Of a DNA stretch of 64,000 nucleotides, positions 23,015 to 31,720 are shown piece by piece. Each line of letters starts with the position of its first letter. Positions within the stretch are counted from its first letter, which is position 1. Under the pieces are notes generated by a model that was given only the letters and a program-made list of their open reading frames with translations, had not been told where the DNA came from and made no database searches. The stretch is from NCBI GenBank assembly GCA_965229345.1, contig OZ245872.1:1550001-1614000 (forward strand), in the 5' to 3' direction. The stretch comes from PBB1 sp965229345 (GTDB lineage: Bacteria; Pseudomonadota; Gammaproteobacteria; Burkholderiales; Burkholderiaceae_C). The position numbers and the translations under genes are program-made.

Positions 23015-24983
23015 TCGCGGCGCGGCAAGCCTCTCGCCGTGGCACAGGTGCGGCCGTGGGGCGCTGGCGGCCCTGGCGCTGGGCGTCGGTGCCGCACTCG
23101 CATGCCAACACCCCGTGGCGCCTTGGGGGCTGCTGCTGGGCTTCTTGTCGTGGTGCGCCGTGGTGGCGTGGCGTCCCACGCTCTGGCTGTTCGTCCTGCC
23201 GGCCGCACTGCCCGTTCTCAACTTCGCACCGTGGACGGGCTGGACCGTCGTCGATGAGTTCGACCTGCTGTGGCTCGGTGTGGTTGGCGGCGCCCATGCG
23301 CGGATGGTCTGCGAGAGCCACGTGCTCGGCGTCCGATCCGTGGACAGGCCAGCTCCGGCGCGGACGTTCGTGGTTGCGGCCTGGGTCTTTGCCGCTGCCA
23401 GCACGGTGGCTTTCGTGCTGGGCCTGGCGGCGGCGAAAGGTGGCGCATTCAGCTTGTTCCAGGGCTATGCCGAACCGCTGAATGCCTGGCGCGTGTTCAA
23501 GAGTGTGGTGATGGCCGCCACTCTGTGGCCGCTGCTGCGACGCGAAGTGCAGTCCGACCCGTCGGCCACGGTTCGCCACCTGGGTTGGGGCATGGTCGCA
23601 GGCCTGGGTGTGGTGTCGCTCGCCGTGCTGTGGGAACGTCTGGCGTACACCGGCTTGTGGGATTTCTCGTCCCGGTATCGCACGACCGCCTTGTTCTGGG
23701 AAATGCATGTCGGTGGTGCGGCCATCGATGCCTACCTGGCGCTGGCCACTCCCTTCGTCGTGTGGGCGCTGTGGATCACGCGCACGCCGCTGCGCTGGGC
23801 GGTGCTGGCGGCGCTGGCGCTGCTCACCGCGTATGCCTGTCTGACGACCTTCTCGCGCGGGGTCTACGGTGCGGTCCTAGGCACGTTGCTGTTGCTGGTG
23901 TTCTTGATGCGCTGGCGGCGGTGGCCTGCTTTGCGCATCCGCTGGCGAGCGCTGGCCGGCATCGCCTTGTCGGTGGTGCTGGCGCTCGAGGTGGCCGCCG
24001 TGCTGGGGTTGGGCTCGTACATGCGCGAGCGCATCGGCTCCAGCGATCAGGACCTCGACAGCCGCCGCCAGCACTGGCAAAACGGCTTGAATCTGATACA
24101 CGGCCCGACCGGCTGGCTGTTCGGCATCGGTGCCGGGCGCTTGCCGGCGTCGTATGCGCGCGAGGTGCCTCGCCGGGAGTTCCCTGGCGATGTGCAGTTC
24201 ATCCGCCCGCAGGCTGCGCAGGAATCGTCCTTTGTGCGTGTGCTCGGACCCAGGACACGATCGGACATCGATGGCCTGTTCGCGTTGACGCAGCGGGTCA
24301 GCCTGAATCCCGGCGGGATGCGCGTGGTCACGTTCGACGCCCGCGCTGCGGTGCAGACCGATGTGTACGTTTCCCTGTGCGAACTGCACCTGCTGTATCC
24401 ACGGCGCTGTCAGTCGGCATGGCTGCGCATGCCCCCGACCGGTTCGCAGTGGCAGCGAGGTGCGGTGGTGCTGCAAGGGCCCACGCTCAGTGCGGGCAGT
24501 GCCTGGGCGCCACGGCAAGGGGTGTTCTCAGTCTCGGTCTTCGATGCAGACCGGCAGATCGACATCCGCCGTCTGAGCCTGGCCGGCCTCAACCGGGTGG
24601 AGCAGTTGGTCAACGGTGACTTCGCCCAGGGCATGGCCCGCTGGTTTCCGTCGGCACAGGGCTACTACGTTCCCTGGCACATCGACAACCTGTGGCTCGA
24701 GTTGCTGATCGAGCGCGGCCTGTTCGCGATGGTGGCGTTCGCCGTGTGCATGGTGTGTGCGGTGTGGAGCCTGGTCGCTGCGATCCGGCGGCGCGATAGG
24801 ACGTCGCCCCCGATCGCGCCGTTTCTGGCCGCATCGTTGTGCGGGGGCCTGTGCATCGGCCTGATCAGCAGCGTCATGGATGTGCCGCGTGTCGCCTTGT
24901 TGCTGATGCTGCTCGCGATCCTGTCGGTCGAACTCGGTGCCGTGCCGAACGATCGCCGCGCTGTGCCACCGGCTGCCGGGTGA
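23007..24983 (+). CDS. O-antigen ligase/polymerase (Wzy-like) membrane protein
   Basis: 658 residues from ATG 23007 (GTG 22983 would add eight). About ten to twelve hydrophobic segments fill residues 20-330 and 560-650. The central Wzy_C-type motif is AYACLTTFSRGVYGAVLGTL, with a loop SSDQDLDSRRQHWQNGL that in ligases and polymerases carries the conserved Arg/His. Between membrane blocks lies a soluble insert of about 180 residues (roughly 370-550) with beta character and the phrase LVNGDFAQGMARWF, seen in exosortase-locus Wzy-like proteins. It should polymerise or transfer lipid-linked repeat units at the periplasmic face. It is convergent with the epimerase gene 8 nt downstream. Confidence 0.8.
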   Translation: MTDRGAASLSPWHRCGRGALAALALGVGAALACQHPVAPWGLLLGFLSWCAVVAWRPTLWLFVLPAALPVLNFAPWTGWTVVDEFDLLWLGVVGGAHARMVCESHVLGVRSVDRPAPARTFVVAAWVFAAASTVAFVLGLAAAKGGAFSLFQGYAEPLNAWRVFKSVVMAATLWPLLRREVQSDPSATVRHLGWGMVAGLGVVSLAVLWERLAYTGLWDFSSRYRTTALFWEMHVGGAAIDAYLALATPFVVWALWITRTPLRWAVLAALALLTAYACLTTFSRGVYGAVLGTLLLLVFLMRWRRWPALRIRWRALAGIALSVVLALEVAAVLGLGSYMRERIGSSDQDLDSRRQHWQNGLNLIHGPTGWLFGIGAGRLPASYAREVPRREFPGDVQFIRPQAAQESSFVRVLGPRTRSDIDGLFALTQRVSLNPGGMRVVTFDARAAVQTDVYVSLCELHLLYPRRCQSAWLRMPPTGSQWQRGAVVLQGPTLSAGSAWAPRQGVFSVSVFDADRQIDIRRLSLAGLNRVEQLVNGDFAQGMARWFPSAQGYYVPWHIDNLWLELLIERGLFAMVAFAVCMVCAVWSLVAAIRRRDRTSPPIAPFLAASLCGGLCIGLISSVMDVPRVALLLMLLAILSVELGAVPNDRRAVPPAAG

Positions 24984-24991
24984 GGTCCGGG

Positions 24992-26050
24992 TCAGTCGCG
25001 GGAGGTCGACGCACCGCCAGCCTGCTGCGATTGCGCGATGTACCAGCGCATCGCCTCGGCCAGCCCGTCGCCGATGCGGTGACTGGGCCGGTAGCCCAGG
25101 CGATCGACCGCCTTGCCGATGTCAGCTTGGGAATGCAGCACGTCGCCGGGGCGGAAATCGGCGTGCACCGGCTCCACGCCGGACAGCTGTGGAAAGGTCG
25201 GCAGCAGGTGCTGACGCAGCAGCGCGAACAACTCGTTCAGGCTGGTGCGATCGCCGAGTGCCACGTTGTAGATCTGGTTGATGGCGTCGTCACGTTGCGT
25301 GCAGGCGGCCAGCAGGTTGGCCTGCACCGCATTGGCGACGAAGCAGAAATCTCGGCTGGTGTGACCATCGCCGTTGATTTGCACCGGGCGGCCGTCGATC
25401 AGCGCAGAAATCCATTTCGGGATCACCGCGGCGTAGGCCCCATTCGGGTCCTGTCGAGGGCCAAACACATTGAAGTAGCGCAGCCCGATGCTCTGCATCC
25501 CGTAGGCGCGGGCAAACACGTCGGCGTAGAGCTCGTTGACCAGCTTGGTCACCGCGTACGGTGACAGCGGCGCACCGATGCGGTCTTCCACCTTGGGCAG
25601 CGCCGGGTGATCGCCATAGGTCGAGCTGCTGGCCGCATAGACGAAGCGCTGCACCTTGGCGTCACGCGCGGCGACGAGCATGTTGACGAAGCCGTCGATG
25701 TTGACCGCGTTGGTGGTCACGGGATCGGCCAGCGAGCGGGGTACGCTGCCGAGTGCCGCCTGGTGCAGCACGACATCGACGCCAGTGCAGGCGGCCTGGC
25801 AGTCCGCCGGCAGGCGGATGTCGCCCTGGATGAATGTGAACCGTGCCCACCGTTCTTCGCCGACCAGCCCCCGGACCTCGTCGAGGTTGCGGCGGTGGCC
25901 CGTGGCGAAGTTGTCCAGCCCGATCACCCGCTGATCGAGCATCAGCAGGGCTTCCAGCAGGTTCGACCCGATGAAGCCGGCCACGCCGGTCACCAACCAA
26001 GTCTTCGGCGCTGCCCGCAGCGCGGATTGCAACGCCGGGTAGGTCGTCAC
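24992..26050 (-). CDS. UDP-N-acetylglucosamine/UDP-GlcNAcA 4-epimerase (WbpP/TviC-like)
   Basis: 352 residues; the GTG start overlaps the stop of the upstream dehydrogenase gene (GTGA). Extended-SDR features: TWLVTGVAGFIGSNLLEALL (NAD site), VIGLDNFATGHRRNLDEV, YAASSSTYGDHPALPKVE and SPYAVTKLVNELYADVF (catalytic Tyr and Lys), then LRYFNVFGPRQDPNGAYAAV. This set is characteristic of the WbpP/TviC epimerases that act on UDP-HexNAc or its uronate. With the neighbouring 6-dehydrogenase it should produce UDP-GalNAcA or UDP-GlcNAcA for the polymer. Which order the two enzymes act in cannot be read from sequence. Confidence 0.9.
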   Translation of the reverse strand: MTTYPALQSALRAAPKTWLVTGVAGFIGSNLLEALLMLDQRVIGLDNFATGHRRNLDEVRGLVGEERWARFTFIQGDIRLPADCQAACTGVDVVLHQAALGSVPRSLADPVTTNAVNIDGFVNMLVAARDAKVQRFVYAASSSTYGDHPALPKVEDRIGAPLSPYAVTKLVNELYADVFARAYGMQSIGLRYFNVFGPRQDPNGAYAAVIPKWISALIDGRPVQINGDGHTSRDFCFVANAVQANLLAACTQRDDAINQIYNVALGDRTSLNELFALLRQHLLPTFPQLSGVEPVHADFRPGDVLHSQADIGKAVDRLGYRPSHRIGDGLAEAMRWYIAQSQQAGGASTSRD

Positions 26051-27339
26051 AGTCTCCACAGTTCGTGGCCGGCCTGCGCCACCACCGCAGGGTCGTAGAC
26101 CGATTTCACGTCGGCGAACACGCCGCCCGGATTCAGTTTCCCGAGCAGCTTGGACACACCCATCTGCTTGTACGGCTGGTGCGCCACGGCGGCGATGATC
26201 GCCGAAGCCTGAGGCAGCTGATCCCATTCGGTCAGACCGATGCCGTATTCGTGCTGACACTCCTCGCTGTCGGCCAGTGGATCGTGCACATGCACCTTGA
26301 CGCCATACGACTGCAGTTCGCGGATCACATCGATGACCTTGCTGTTGCGCAGGTCCGGGCAGTCTTCCTTGAAGGTCATGCCGAGCACGATGATGTTGGC
26401 GTCTCTGACTGGCTGGCCGGCGGCGATCATCCGCTTGACCGTCTGCTCGGCGACGTACTTGCCCATGCTGTCATTGATGCGCCGGCCTGCCAGGATCACC
26501 TGCGGCTGGTAACCCAGCATTTCGGCCTTGTGGGTCAGGTAGTACGGATCGACGCCGATGCAATGACCGCCAACCAGACCCGGTCGGAAGGGCAGGAAGT
26601 TCCATTTGGTGCCGGCGGCTTCCAGCACCTCGAGCGTGTCGATGCCCATGCGGTTGAAGATCAGCGACAGCTCGTTCATCAGCGCGATGTTCAGATCGCG
26701 CTGGGTGTTCTCGATCACCTTGGCCGCTTCGGCGACACGGATGCTGCTGGCGGGGTAGACGCCCGCATCGATGATGGCCCCGTACAGGCGTTGCACCACG
26801 GCCAGCGTCTCGGGCGTGTCGCCCGACACCAGCTTGACGATCTTGGTCAGCGTGCGCAACTTGTCTCCCGGGTTGATGCGCTCGGGGGAGTAGCCGATGT
26901 TGAAATCTGTCTTCCACTTCAAGCCGGAAAACTTCTCCAGCACCGGCACGCAGATCTCTTCGGTGGCCCCGGGGTACACCGTGGATTCATAGACGACGAT
27001 TGCCCCGCGCTTCATGTGGCGACCCACGGTCTCTGAGCTGCTGACGAGCGGGAAGAAATCGGGCCGGCGGGCGTCGTCGATCGGTGTCGGCACAGCGACG
27101 ACGATGAAATCGGCGTCCTTCAAGGCCGCACCGTCGGTGGTGCAGGTCAGCCGCGTGGCTGCGCGAAGCTGCTCCGACGAGACCTCGCCGGTCGGGTCTT
27201 CGAAGCGTTGATAGGCCTCGACCTTGCGCTTCGACAGATCGAATCCGATGGTCGGAAAGCGCTTGCCAAACTCGACTGCCAGCGGCAGGCCGACGTAACC
27301 CAGGCCGACGACCGCAATGATGGGGGACTCAGGATTCAT
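26047..27339 (-). CDS. UDP-N-acetyl-hexosamine 6-dehydrogenase (WbpO/TviB-like)
   Basis: 430 residues starting at ATG 27339, preceded by GTGGA as a weak ribosome-binding site; a GTG at 27348 adds three residues. N-terminal NAD motif IAVVGLGYVGLPLAVEFG, catalytic segment LVGGHCIGVDPYYLTHKAE with the nucleophilic Cys, and VKVHVHDPLADSEE in the C-terminal UDP-binding domain. The sequence is of the WbpO/TviB type rather than UDP-glucose dehydrogenase. First of a two-gene operon with the epimerase. It oxidises C6 of the UDP-HexNAc in two NAD-dependent steps. Confidence 0.92.
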   Translation of the reverse strand: MNPESPIIAVVGLGYVGLPLAVEFGKRFPTIGFDLSKRKVEAYQRFEDPTGEVSSEQLRAATRLTCTTDGAALKDADFIVVAVPTPIDDARRPDFFPLVSSSETVGRHMKRGAIVVYESTVYPGATEEICVPVLEKFSGLKWKTDFNIGYSPERINPGDKLRTLTKIVKLVSGDTPETLAVVQRLYGAIIDAGVYPASSIRVAEAAKVIENTQRDLNIALMNELSLIFNRMGIDTLEVLEAAGTKWNFLPFRPGLVGGHCIGVDPYYLTHKAEMLGYQPQVILAGRRINDSMGKYVAEQTVKRMIAAGQPVRDANIIVLGMTFKEDCPDLRNSKVIDVIRELQSYGVKVHVHDPLADSEECQHEYGIGLTEWDQLPQASAIIAAVAHQPYKQMGVSKLLGKLNPGGVFADVKSVYDPAVVAQAGHELWRL

Positions 27340-27477
27340 GTTCCACACCGCTTCAACAATAGGTCAATGAGTTTCGCATGGCCCGTTTCGGGTTGGCCCG
27401 CGTGATTCGTGAGTTGTGTGGCGAACCGGACGCATTTGCTTGCATCTGGCCGCAGGGGGCTGCGAGGGCGTGGCGCG

Positions 27478-28608
27478 TCAGTCTGACTTGCGCGGCGACC
27501 GCCACCATCTTGAAAGCAGCGCGGTGCAGCGCCCGATCAGCGTGGGTTTCGGCTGGCGGCGCCGGCGCGACGCTTCAGGGGGTGCCTCGGGCGGCGCCGC
27601 GGCGGGCTCTGCCTTGAACTCTTCGGGCCAGGCCGATGCCTTCGCCGTCTTGGGCTTGCGCACCCGCGGTGCCGGTGGGGGGGCGACTTTCTCAGGGGCG
27701 AGGGCGCCGGGCTGGCTGCCTTGGAACTGCTCGCAATCGTTGTCGCTGGCCGTGTGGGTCAGGGTGTTTTCGATGAGTGCGTAAACATCCTGCGTCTTGA
27801 TCGGCGCGCGCACGGGCGTCGGCGGCTTGATCGTTGGCGGTGTCGATCCGGCGTTCGTCTTCGGTGCTGCGCGAGGAGCGGGCGCCGCTTCGGGTGGAGC
27901 CGGTTCCGCCGGCACGGCCTCGATCGGTGCGGAGATCGGTGGCGGCTTCGCGACCGCCACCACTCCCGGCAGCTTCAGCGAGAAATCGTCGAAGCCAGGA
28001 ACGCGTCGGCGCAAGCCGGCCAAGGTCGGACGCGCCGCCTCGTCCATCGACAACAGGAAACTCGCTGGCAGCGGCGCGGCATTCAGGGCCTCGACCAACG
28101 CGTCGGTGAATTCGGTGATGCCCTCACGCTGCGCAGGCAGCCGCAGGAACTCCTCGAATCGGTCGAGGACGACGATGAACTGGAGGTCCAGACGTTCGCT
28201 CAGCGTGCGGATGCTCTCTGTCAGCGCTGGCGCAGCGGCGTGCGTCTCTGGCTCGTTCGATGCGGCGGCGAGCCGCAGGCTGGCGCGCAGGGCCGGCAGC
28301 GGCGGTCCCGACCAGTCGTCGAACAGCACCACCACCTCGCGCTTGCGGCGCGCCGAACCGCTGCGCGCCCGTCGGTCGGGAAATGGCACCACCACGCCAC
28401 TCTCGCGGACGGGCGCCGGCGGCGGCTGGTCTTCGGCGCGCCGTTGCAGCAAAGGCAGCAACGACGATTGCAGAAATGCCGATTTCTCGGATCCGGGCTC
28501 GCCGAACAGCAACGACAAGCGGGCGCTGCGCAGCAAGGCCACCAACAGTCGGGCCTCTTGTGACAGCCGCGAGCTGATGGCGTTGCTGTCCACCGGGGCG
28601 GTCATCAC
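27478..28608 (-). CDS. nSTAND-like P-loop NTPase with Pro/Ala-rich tail
   Basis: 376 residues. The N-terminal 205 residues resemble the front of an nSTAND NTPase: LSLLFGEPGSEKSAFLQSSL contains a P-loop variant G-E-P-G-S-E-K-S (36-43), with Glu where Gly is usual, and LQFIVVLDRFEEFLRLP (about 142-158) matches the Walker B form found in nSTANDs. The chain then becomes a Pro/Ala-rich, low-complexity linker (about 215-270 and 300-350) and ends in a basic cluster (RRRRQPK and RWWRSPRKSD). No effector or repeat sensor domain is visible, unlike defence STANDs. It lies 58 nt after the outer-membrane barrel gene on the same strand. Function unknown; coupling to the envelope operon upstream is inference. 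Confidence 0.6.
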   Translation of the reverse strand: MMTAPVDSNAISSRLSQEARLLVALLRSARLSLLFGEPGSEKSAFLQSSLLPLLQRRAEDQPPPAPVRESGVVVPFPDRRARSGSARRKREVVVLFDDWSGPPLPALRASLRLAAASNEPETHAAAPALTESIRTLSERLDLQFIVVLDRFEEFLRLPAQREGITEFTDALVEALNAAPLPASFLLSMDEAARPTLAGLRRRVPGFDDFSLKLPGVVAVAKPPPISAPIEAVPAEPAPPEAAPAPRAAPKTNAGSTPPTIKPPTPVRAPIKTQDVYALIENTLTHTASDNDCEQFQGSQPGALAPEKVAPPPAPRVRKPKTAKASAWPEEFKAEPAAAPPEAPPEASRRRRQPKPTLIGRCTALLSRWWRSPRKSD

Positions 28609-28666
28609 GGCAGCGTGTCTCTCGGGTAAGGCGTTGGGCGCCGCTCGGTCTCGCGCCGATCACGCC

Positions 28667-29959
28667 TCACAGATAGAACCGCACGGCGAGTTCGATGGTG
28701 CGGCTTTGCGGGACGCTGCCGAAGATGGACTGGCGCGACCCGGAGAACTGCTGCCATTGCGCCACCAGATCGACCTGGTCCCAGTGATAGCGAGCCTCGA
28801 GCCACTGCACGCGGCTGCGGGTTTCGTTCTCGCGGCGCACGAAGGCCGACAGATCCAGACGGCGCACCAGCGCGTCCTTCCACAGGGCATAGACGAAGCC
28901 GGCGCTGCGGGCGGGCAGGTCCTGCAGCGTCTGGCTGGTCTCGAGTAGACGCAGCTGGCCCAAGGGGTCGCTGCCCGGCAGCGCGCGCCATTGGCGGCGC
29001 GTGGGGCCGGCCTCGTTGTACTCGGCCTCGGCGGTCAGGCTGAGGTTGAAGGTGGTGGTGTAGGTCAAGCCCACCGCGGCGCGGCTGCGGTAGCGCGAGT
29101 CGGTGTTGAGGTTCAGCGATTTCGCGATCAGCGAGGCCCCTTTGCCCACGCTGAATTCGCCGAACAGCACGGTGGCATCGCCGACCAGCCCTGACAGATT
29201 CAGACCCAGTTGCTCGCGGGTGTTCTGGCCACCGAACAGCAGCAGTTCTGCATTGAGCCTGTCGCTGAATTTGGTGCTGCCCGCCAGCAGCCAGCGGTGG
29301 TGCGGGTTGGTCGCCCCCACGTTCAGCGAGAACGTGCCCGGGTTGGGTTTGTCGGCGAGATTCGGCGAGTAGGCCGCGGTCAGTGATCCGCCGCTCCACA
29401 GCTGCTGGCCCTGCAGCACGACGGTGCCCTGGCGGTTTTCCCGCAGCACCGCCGGGTCGAGCGAGACGACGGAGCGCACCGCGCCTTCCTTGAACCAGTC
29501 GGTCGGGTTGTAGCCGTAGGCCGAACCGTGCCGCACATTGACGCGTCCGAGGTCGATGATCTGGTGGTCGCTCGGCGCCCAGCTCAGGTAGGCCTCCCGC
29601 ACCGTGTTGACGTCGCCTTCAACGCCGCGGCGATTGCTGTGCCGCAGGTCCAGCCGATCGGAGAACACCGCGCGCACCCCCGGCGCCAGCGTGGCGTCGA
29701 TGCGCCCGTCGATGGACGCGCGATTGGACTCGTAGCGCGAATCCGGATCGTCGATCGAGGTGCGCCGCAGGCTGCCCTCGACGAACAGCCGCCAGGGCCG
29801 TGCCACGGCCTGTGGCTCGGTGGGTGCCTTGTCCGCGAGCGACAAGGCGTCCAGGTCGCTGGGCAGCGCATCAGGGGCGTCGGCGGCTCGCACGGCAGGT
29901 GACGACAGCGCACTGCACATCAGCAGGGTGGACAAGACAGTGTGGCGGCGCATGGTCAC
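28667..29959 (-). CDS. Outer-membrane beta-barrel protein, uncharacterised
   Basis: 430 residues with a signal peptide (TVLSTLLMCSALSSPAVRA then ADAPDA). The mature chain alternates amphipathic beta strands (GRIDATLAPGVRAVFSDRLD, SRAAVGLTYTTTFNLSLTAE) and ends in IELAVRFYL, close to the aromatic C-terminal signature recognised by the BAM complex. Its start overlaps the stop of the LolA-like gene by 4 nt (ATGA type). It is encoded downstream of a LolD-like ATPase and a LolA-like protein, suggesting a trans-envelope route for a lipid or lipoprotein. I do not recognise a named family. Confidence 0.75.
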   Translation of the reverse strand: MTMRRHTVLSTLLMCSALSSPAVRAADAPDALPSDLDALSLADKAPTEPQAVARPWRLFVEGSLRRTSIDDPDSRYESNRASIDGRIDATLAPGVRAVFSDRLDLRHSNRRGVEGDVNTVREAYLSWAPSDHQIIDLGRVNVRHGSAYGYNPTDWFKEGAVRSVVSLDPAVLRENRQGTVVLQGQQLWSGGSLTAAYSPNLADKPNPGTFSLNVGATNPHHRWLLAGSTKFSDRLNAELLLFGGQNTREQLGLNLSGLVGDATVLFGEFSVGKGASLIAKSLNLNTDSRYRSRAAVGLTYTTTFNLSLTAEAEYNEAGPTRRQWRALPGSDPLGQLRLLETSQTLQDLPARSAGFVYALWKDALVRRLDLSAFVRRENETRSRVQWLEARYHWDQVDLVAQWQQFSGSRQSIFGSVPQSRTIELAVRFYL

Positions 29960-30765
29960 TCCGGTTTGAAGCGCGGTAAGTAGTCGCGTTGCAGCCAGGC
30001 TTCTGGCACATCACGCCAAGCGTAATCGCTGTAGCGCATGACGGTCACCCAGGCGGGATCGAGCCCGTCGATGATGACGACTTCAGTGGGCCGTTCGCGG
30101 CCCAGCTGCGATTGGAACTTGCGGTAATAGGCCGTCTTCAGCAGGTGGCCGCTCTCGGCGAAAAAGCGCGCCTTGACGGGTCGCGCCGTGCCGGTCTCGA
30201 CCCACATCTCGACATGGTGGTAGGTGACATCGGGCGATGCCGCGGCCAGCAACAGCTTCTGGCAACGGCGCGGCACGCGTTCACCATCGACGATGTCTTC
30301 TTCGCCGCCCGACTCGGCGGTGTAGTCCTTGGCCATGTTGACGGTGACCACGTCGCCGTTGGAGGCCTGGCCCAGCAGCCGCTGCTGTGGCGACAGCCGG
30401 ATGCTGGCCTGACTGGCCGGGTCGAAGAACCACAGATCGTTGCCGTTCTTGAGCATCAGCTTGTTGACATCGCGCACCGGCGCGGCAAAGCGGATCAGGC
30501 TGCGGTATTGCCCGCTGTTGGGGTCGGCCTTGGAATACACCGACAGCGTGTTGTTGTCGGTTTGCTTCGCGCTGCGGTACTCGATCAGGTTCACCGTGAC
30601 GGCGAAGGAGCGCGACGGGTTGCGCACCGCGTCGCTGGCGGCCAGGATCGCCTGCGCCTCGGCGCCGGCATGCGCCAGGGGCATCTGGATCAGGCAGGCG
30701 AGCAAGGCCACCAGGGTGGTCGACCTACGTCGCAAAGGGCCCCAGGCGAGCGAAAACGTGTTCAT
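29956..30765 (-). CDS. LolA-like outer-membrane lipoprotein-sorting protein
   Basis: 269 residues with a signal peptide ending PLAHAGAEA. ILAASDAVRNPSRSFAVTVN, LIRFAAPVRDVNKLMLKNG, DLWFFDPASQASIRLSP and the C-terminal VVIIDGLDPAWVTVMRY follow the pattern of the family called outer membrane lipoprotein-sorting protein, which has a LolA/LolB-like half-barrel. It overlaps the ABC ATPase gene upstream and the barrel gene downstream by 4 nt each. Members are usually encoded with an ABC ATPase and an FtsX-type permease; the permease is missing here. Likely periplasmic carrier of a hydrophobic cargo. Confidence 0.82.
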   Translation of the reverse strand: MNTFSLAWGPLRRRSTTLVALLACLIQMPLAHAGAEAQAILAASDAVRNPSRSFAVTVNLIEYRSAKQTDNNTLSVYSKADPNSGQYRSLIRFAAPVRDVNKLMLKNGNDLWFFDPASQASIRLSPQQRLLGQASNGDVVTVNMAKDYTAESGGEEDIVDGERVPRRCQKLLLAAASPDVTYHHVEMWVETGTARPVKARFFAESGHLLKTAYYRKFQSQLGRERPTEVVIIDGLDPAWVTVMRYSDYAWRDVPEAWLQRDYLPRFKPE

Positions 30766-31517
30766 GTGCGCGACTCTGCCATCGCCAGCCGCCGCTCGAT
30801 CGAGGTGATGCGGCCGTCATGGATGTGCACCGCGTCGTCGGCGGCATCGAGCACCTTCGGGTCGTGCGACGAGAAGATGAACGACACCTTGTGGCGCTGC
30901 TGCATCTCGCGCATCAGCGCGATGATCTCGCTGCCGGTCTTGCTGTCGAGGTTGGCCGTGGGTTCATCGGCCAGCACCAGCTGAGGCCGCAGTGCCAGCG
31001 CCCGGGCGATCGCCACCCGCTGCCGCTGTCCGCCTGACAGCTGACCCGGGCGGTTGTTCGCGCGGTCGGCCAGCCCCACCGATTCCAGGAGCGAGGTGAC
31101 GCGGCTGCGACGCAGTCCCGGCGGCACGCCGTTCAGCAGCAGCGGATATTCGACGTTTTCGTACGCGGTGAGTACCTGCAGCAGGTTGAAGTTCTGGAAC
31201 ACGAAGCCGAGCTGGCGTGCGCGGAAGTCGGACAGCGTGTCGTCGTCCATCGACTGCACCGCCTTGCCACCGACCATGATCGAGCCCGCATCCGCGCGGT
31301 CGATGCAGCCGATCAGGTTGAGCAAGGTGGTCTTGCCGCTGCCCGACGGACCGGAGATCACGGTGAAACGGTTGGGCAGGATCACCAGGTTGATGTCGTT
31401 GAGTGCCGGCACGTCCACCGCATCGAGCTGGTAGGTGCGGCTGACGCCCTTCAGCACCACCGGGTGAGCGATGAATTTCGCGCGCTCATCGGAAAAGGGG
31501 GCTCCAAACGTCGACAT
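30762..31517 (-). CDS. LolD/MacB-type ABC transporter ATP-binding protein
   Basis: 251 residues. Walker A is VISGPSGSGKTTLLN (54-68), Q-loop FVFQNFNLLQVLTAYENVEY, signature QLSGGQRQRVAIARAL, Walker B LVLADEPTANLDS and H-switch FIFSSHDPKVLD, all intact. The sequence is of the LolD/MacB/FtsE class that works with FtsX-fold permeases. No permease gene lies on either side: upstream is a 150-nt gap and a terminator, downstream the LolA-like gene starts within the stop codon. It must therefore pair with a permease encoded elsewhere or have lost it. Confidence 0.93.
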   Translation of the reverse strand: MSTFGAPFSDERAKFIAHPVVLKGVSRTYQLDAVDVPALNDINLVILPNRFTVISGPSGSGKTTLLNLIGCIDRADAGSIMVGGKAVQSMDDDTLSDFRARQLGFVFQNFNLLQVLTAYENVEYPLLLNGVPPGLRRSRVTSLLESVGLADRANNRPGQLSGGQRQRVAIARALALRPQLVLADEPTANLDSKTGSEIIALMREMQQRHKVSFIFSSHDPKVLDAADDAVHIHDGRITSIERRLAMAESRT

Positions 31518-31670
31518 GTCGTGGGGTCCTCAGGGCCGACGCTGCCTCTTGATGGCAGACGCGGGGGGAGCTGCGCTCAGGTTCATTCAACAGACCCGCA
31601 TGCTCGCCGTTTCCACCGCGCTGCGGTTGACCAAAAAACGAGGTGATTCCGGGGCTTCATCGCGGGGTGG

Positions 31671-31698
31671 AAAAGCCCGCCGGCGTCCGACAGCGGGC
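31671..31698 (-). terminator. Probable rho-independent terminator of the catalase-family gene
   Basis: On the minus strand GCCCGC (31698-31693) pairs with GCGGGC (31680-31675), followed by TTTT. It starts about 23 nt after the catalase-family stop codon and separates that gene from the ABC operon. The stem is only 6 bp. Confidence 0.45.
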
Positions 31699-31720
31699 CA
31701 GGGCCCAGCGCCCCCAGAGC

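Noticed and set aside
27478..28608. Antiphage STAND (Avs-like) defence gene
   Set aside because: Only a P-loop region resembles nSTANDs; there is no effector domain, no repeat sensor, and no defence neighbours or mobile element.
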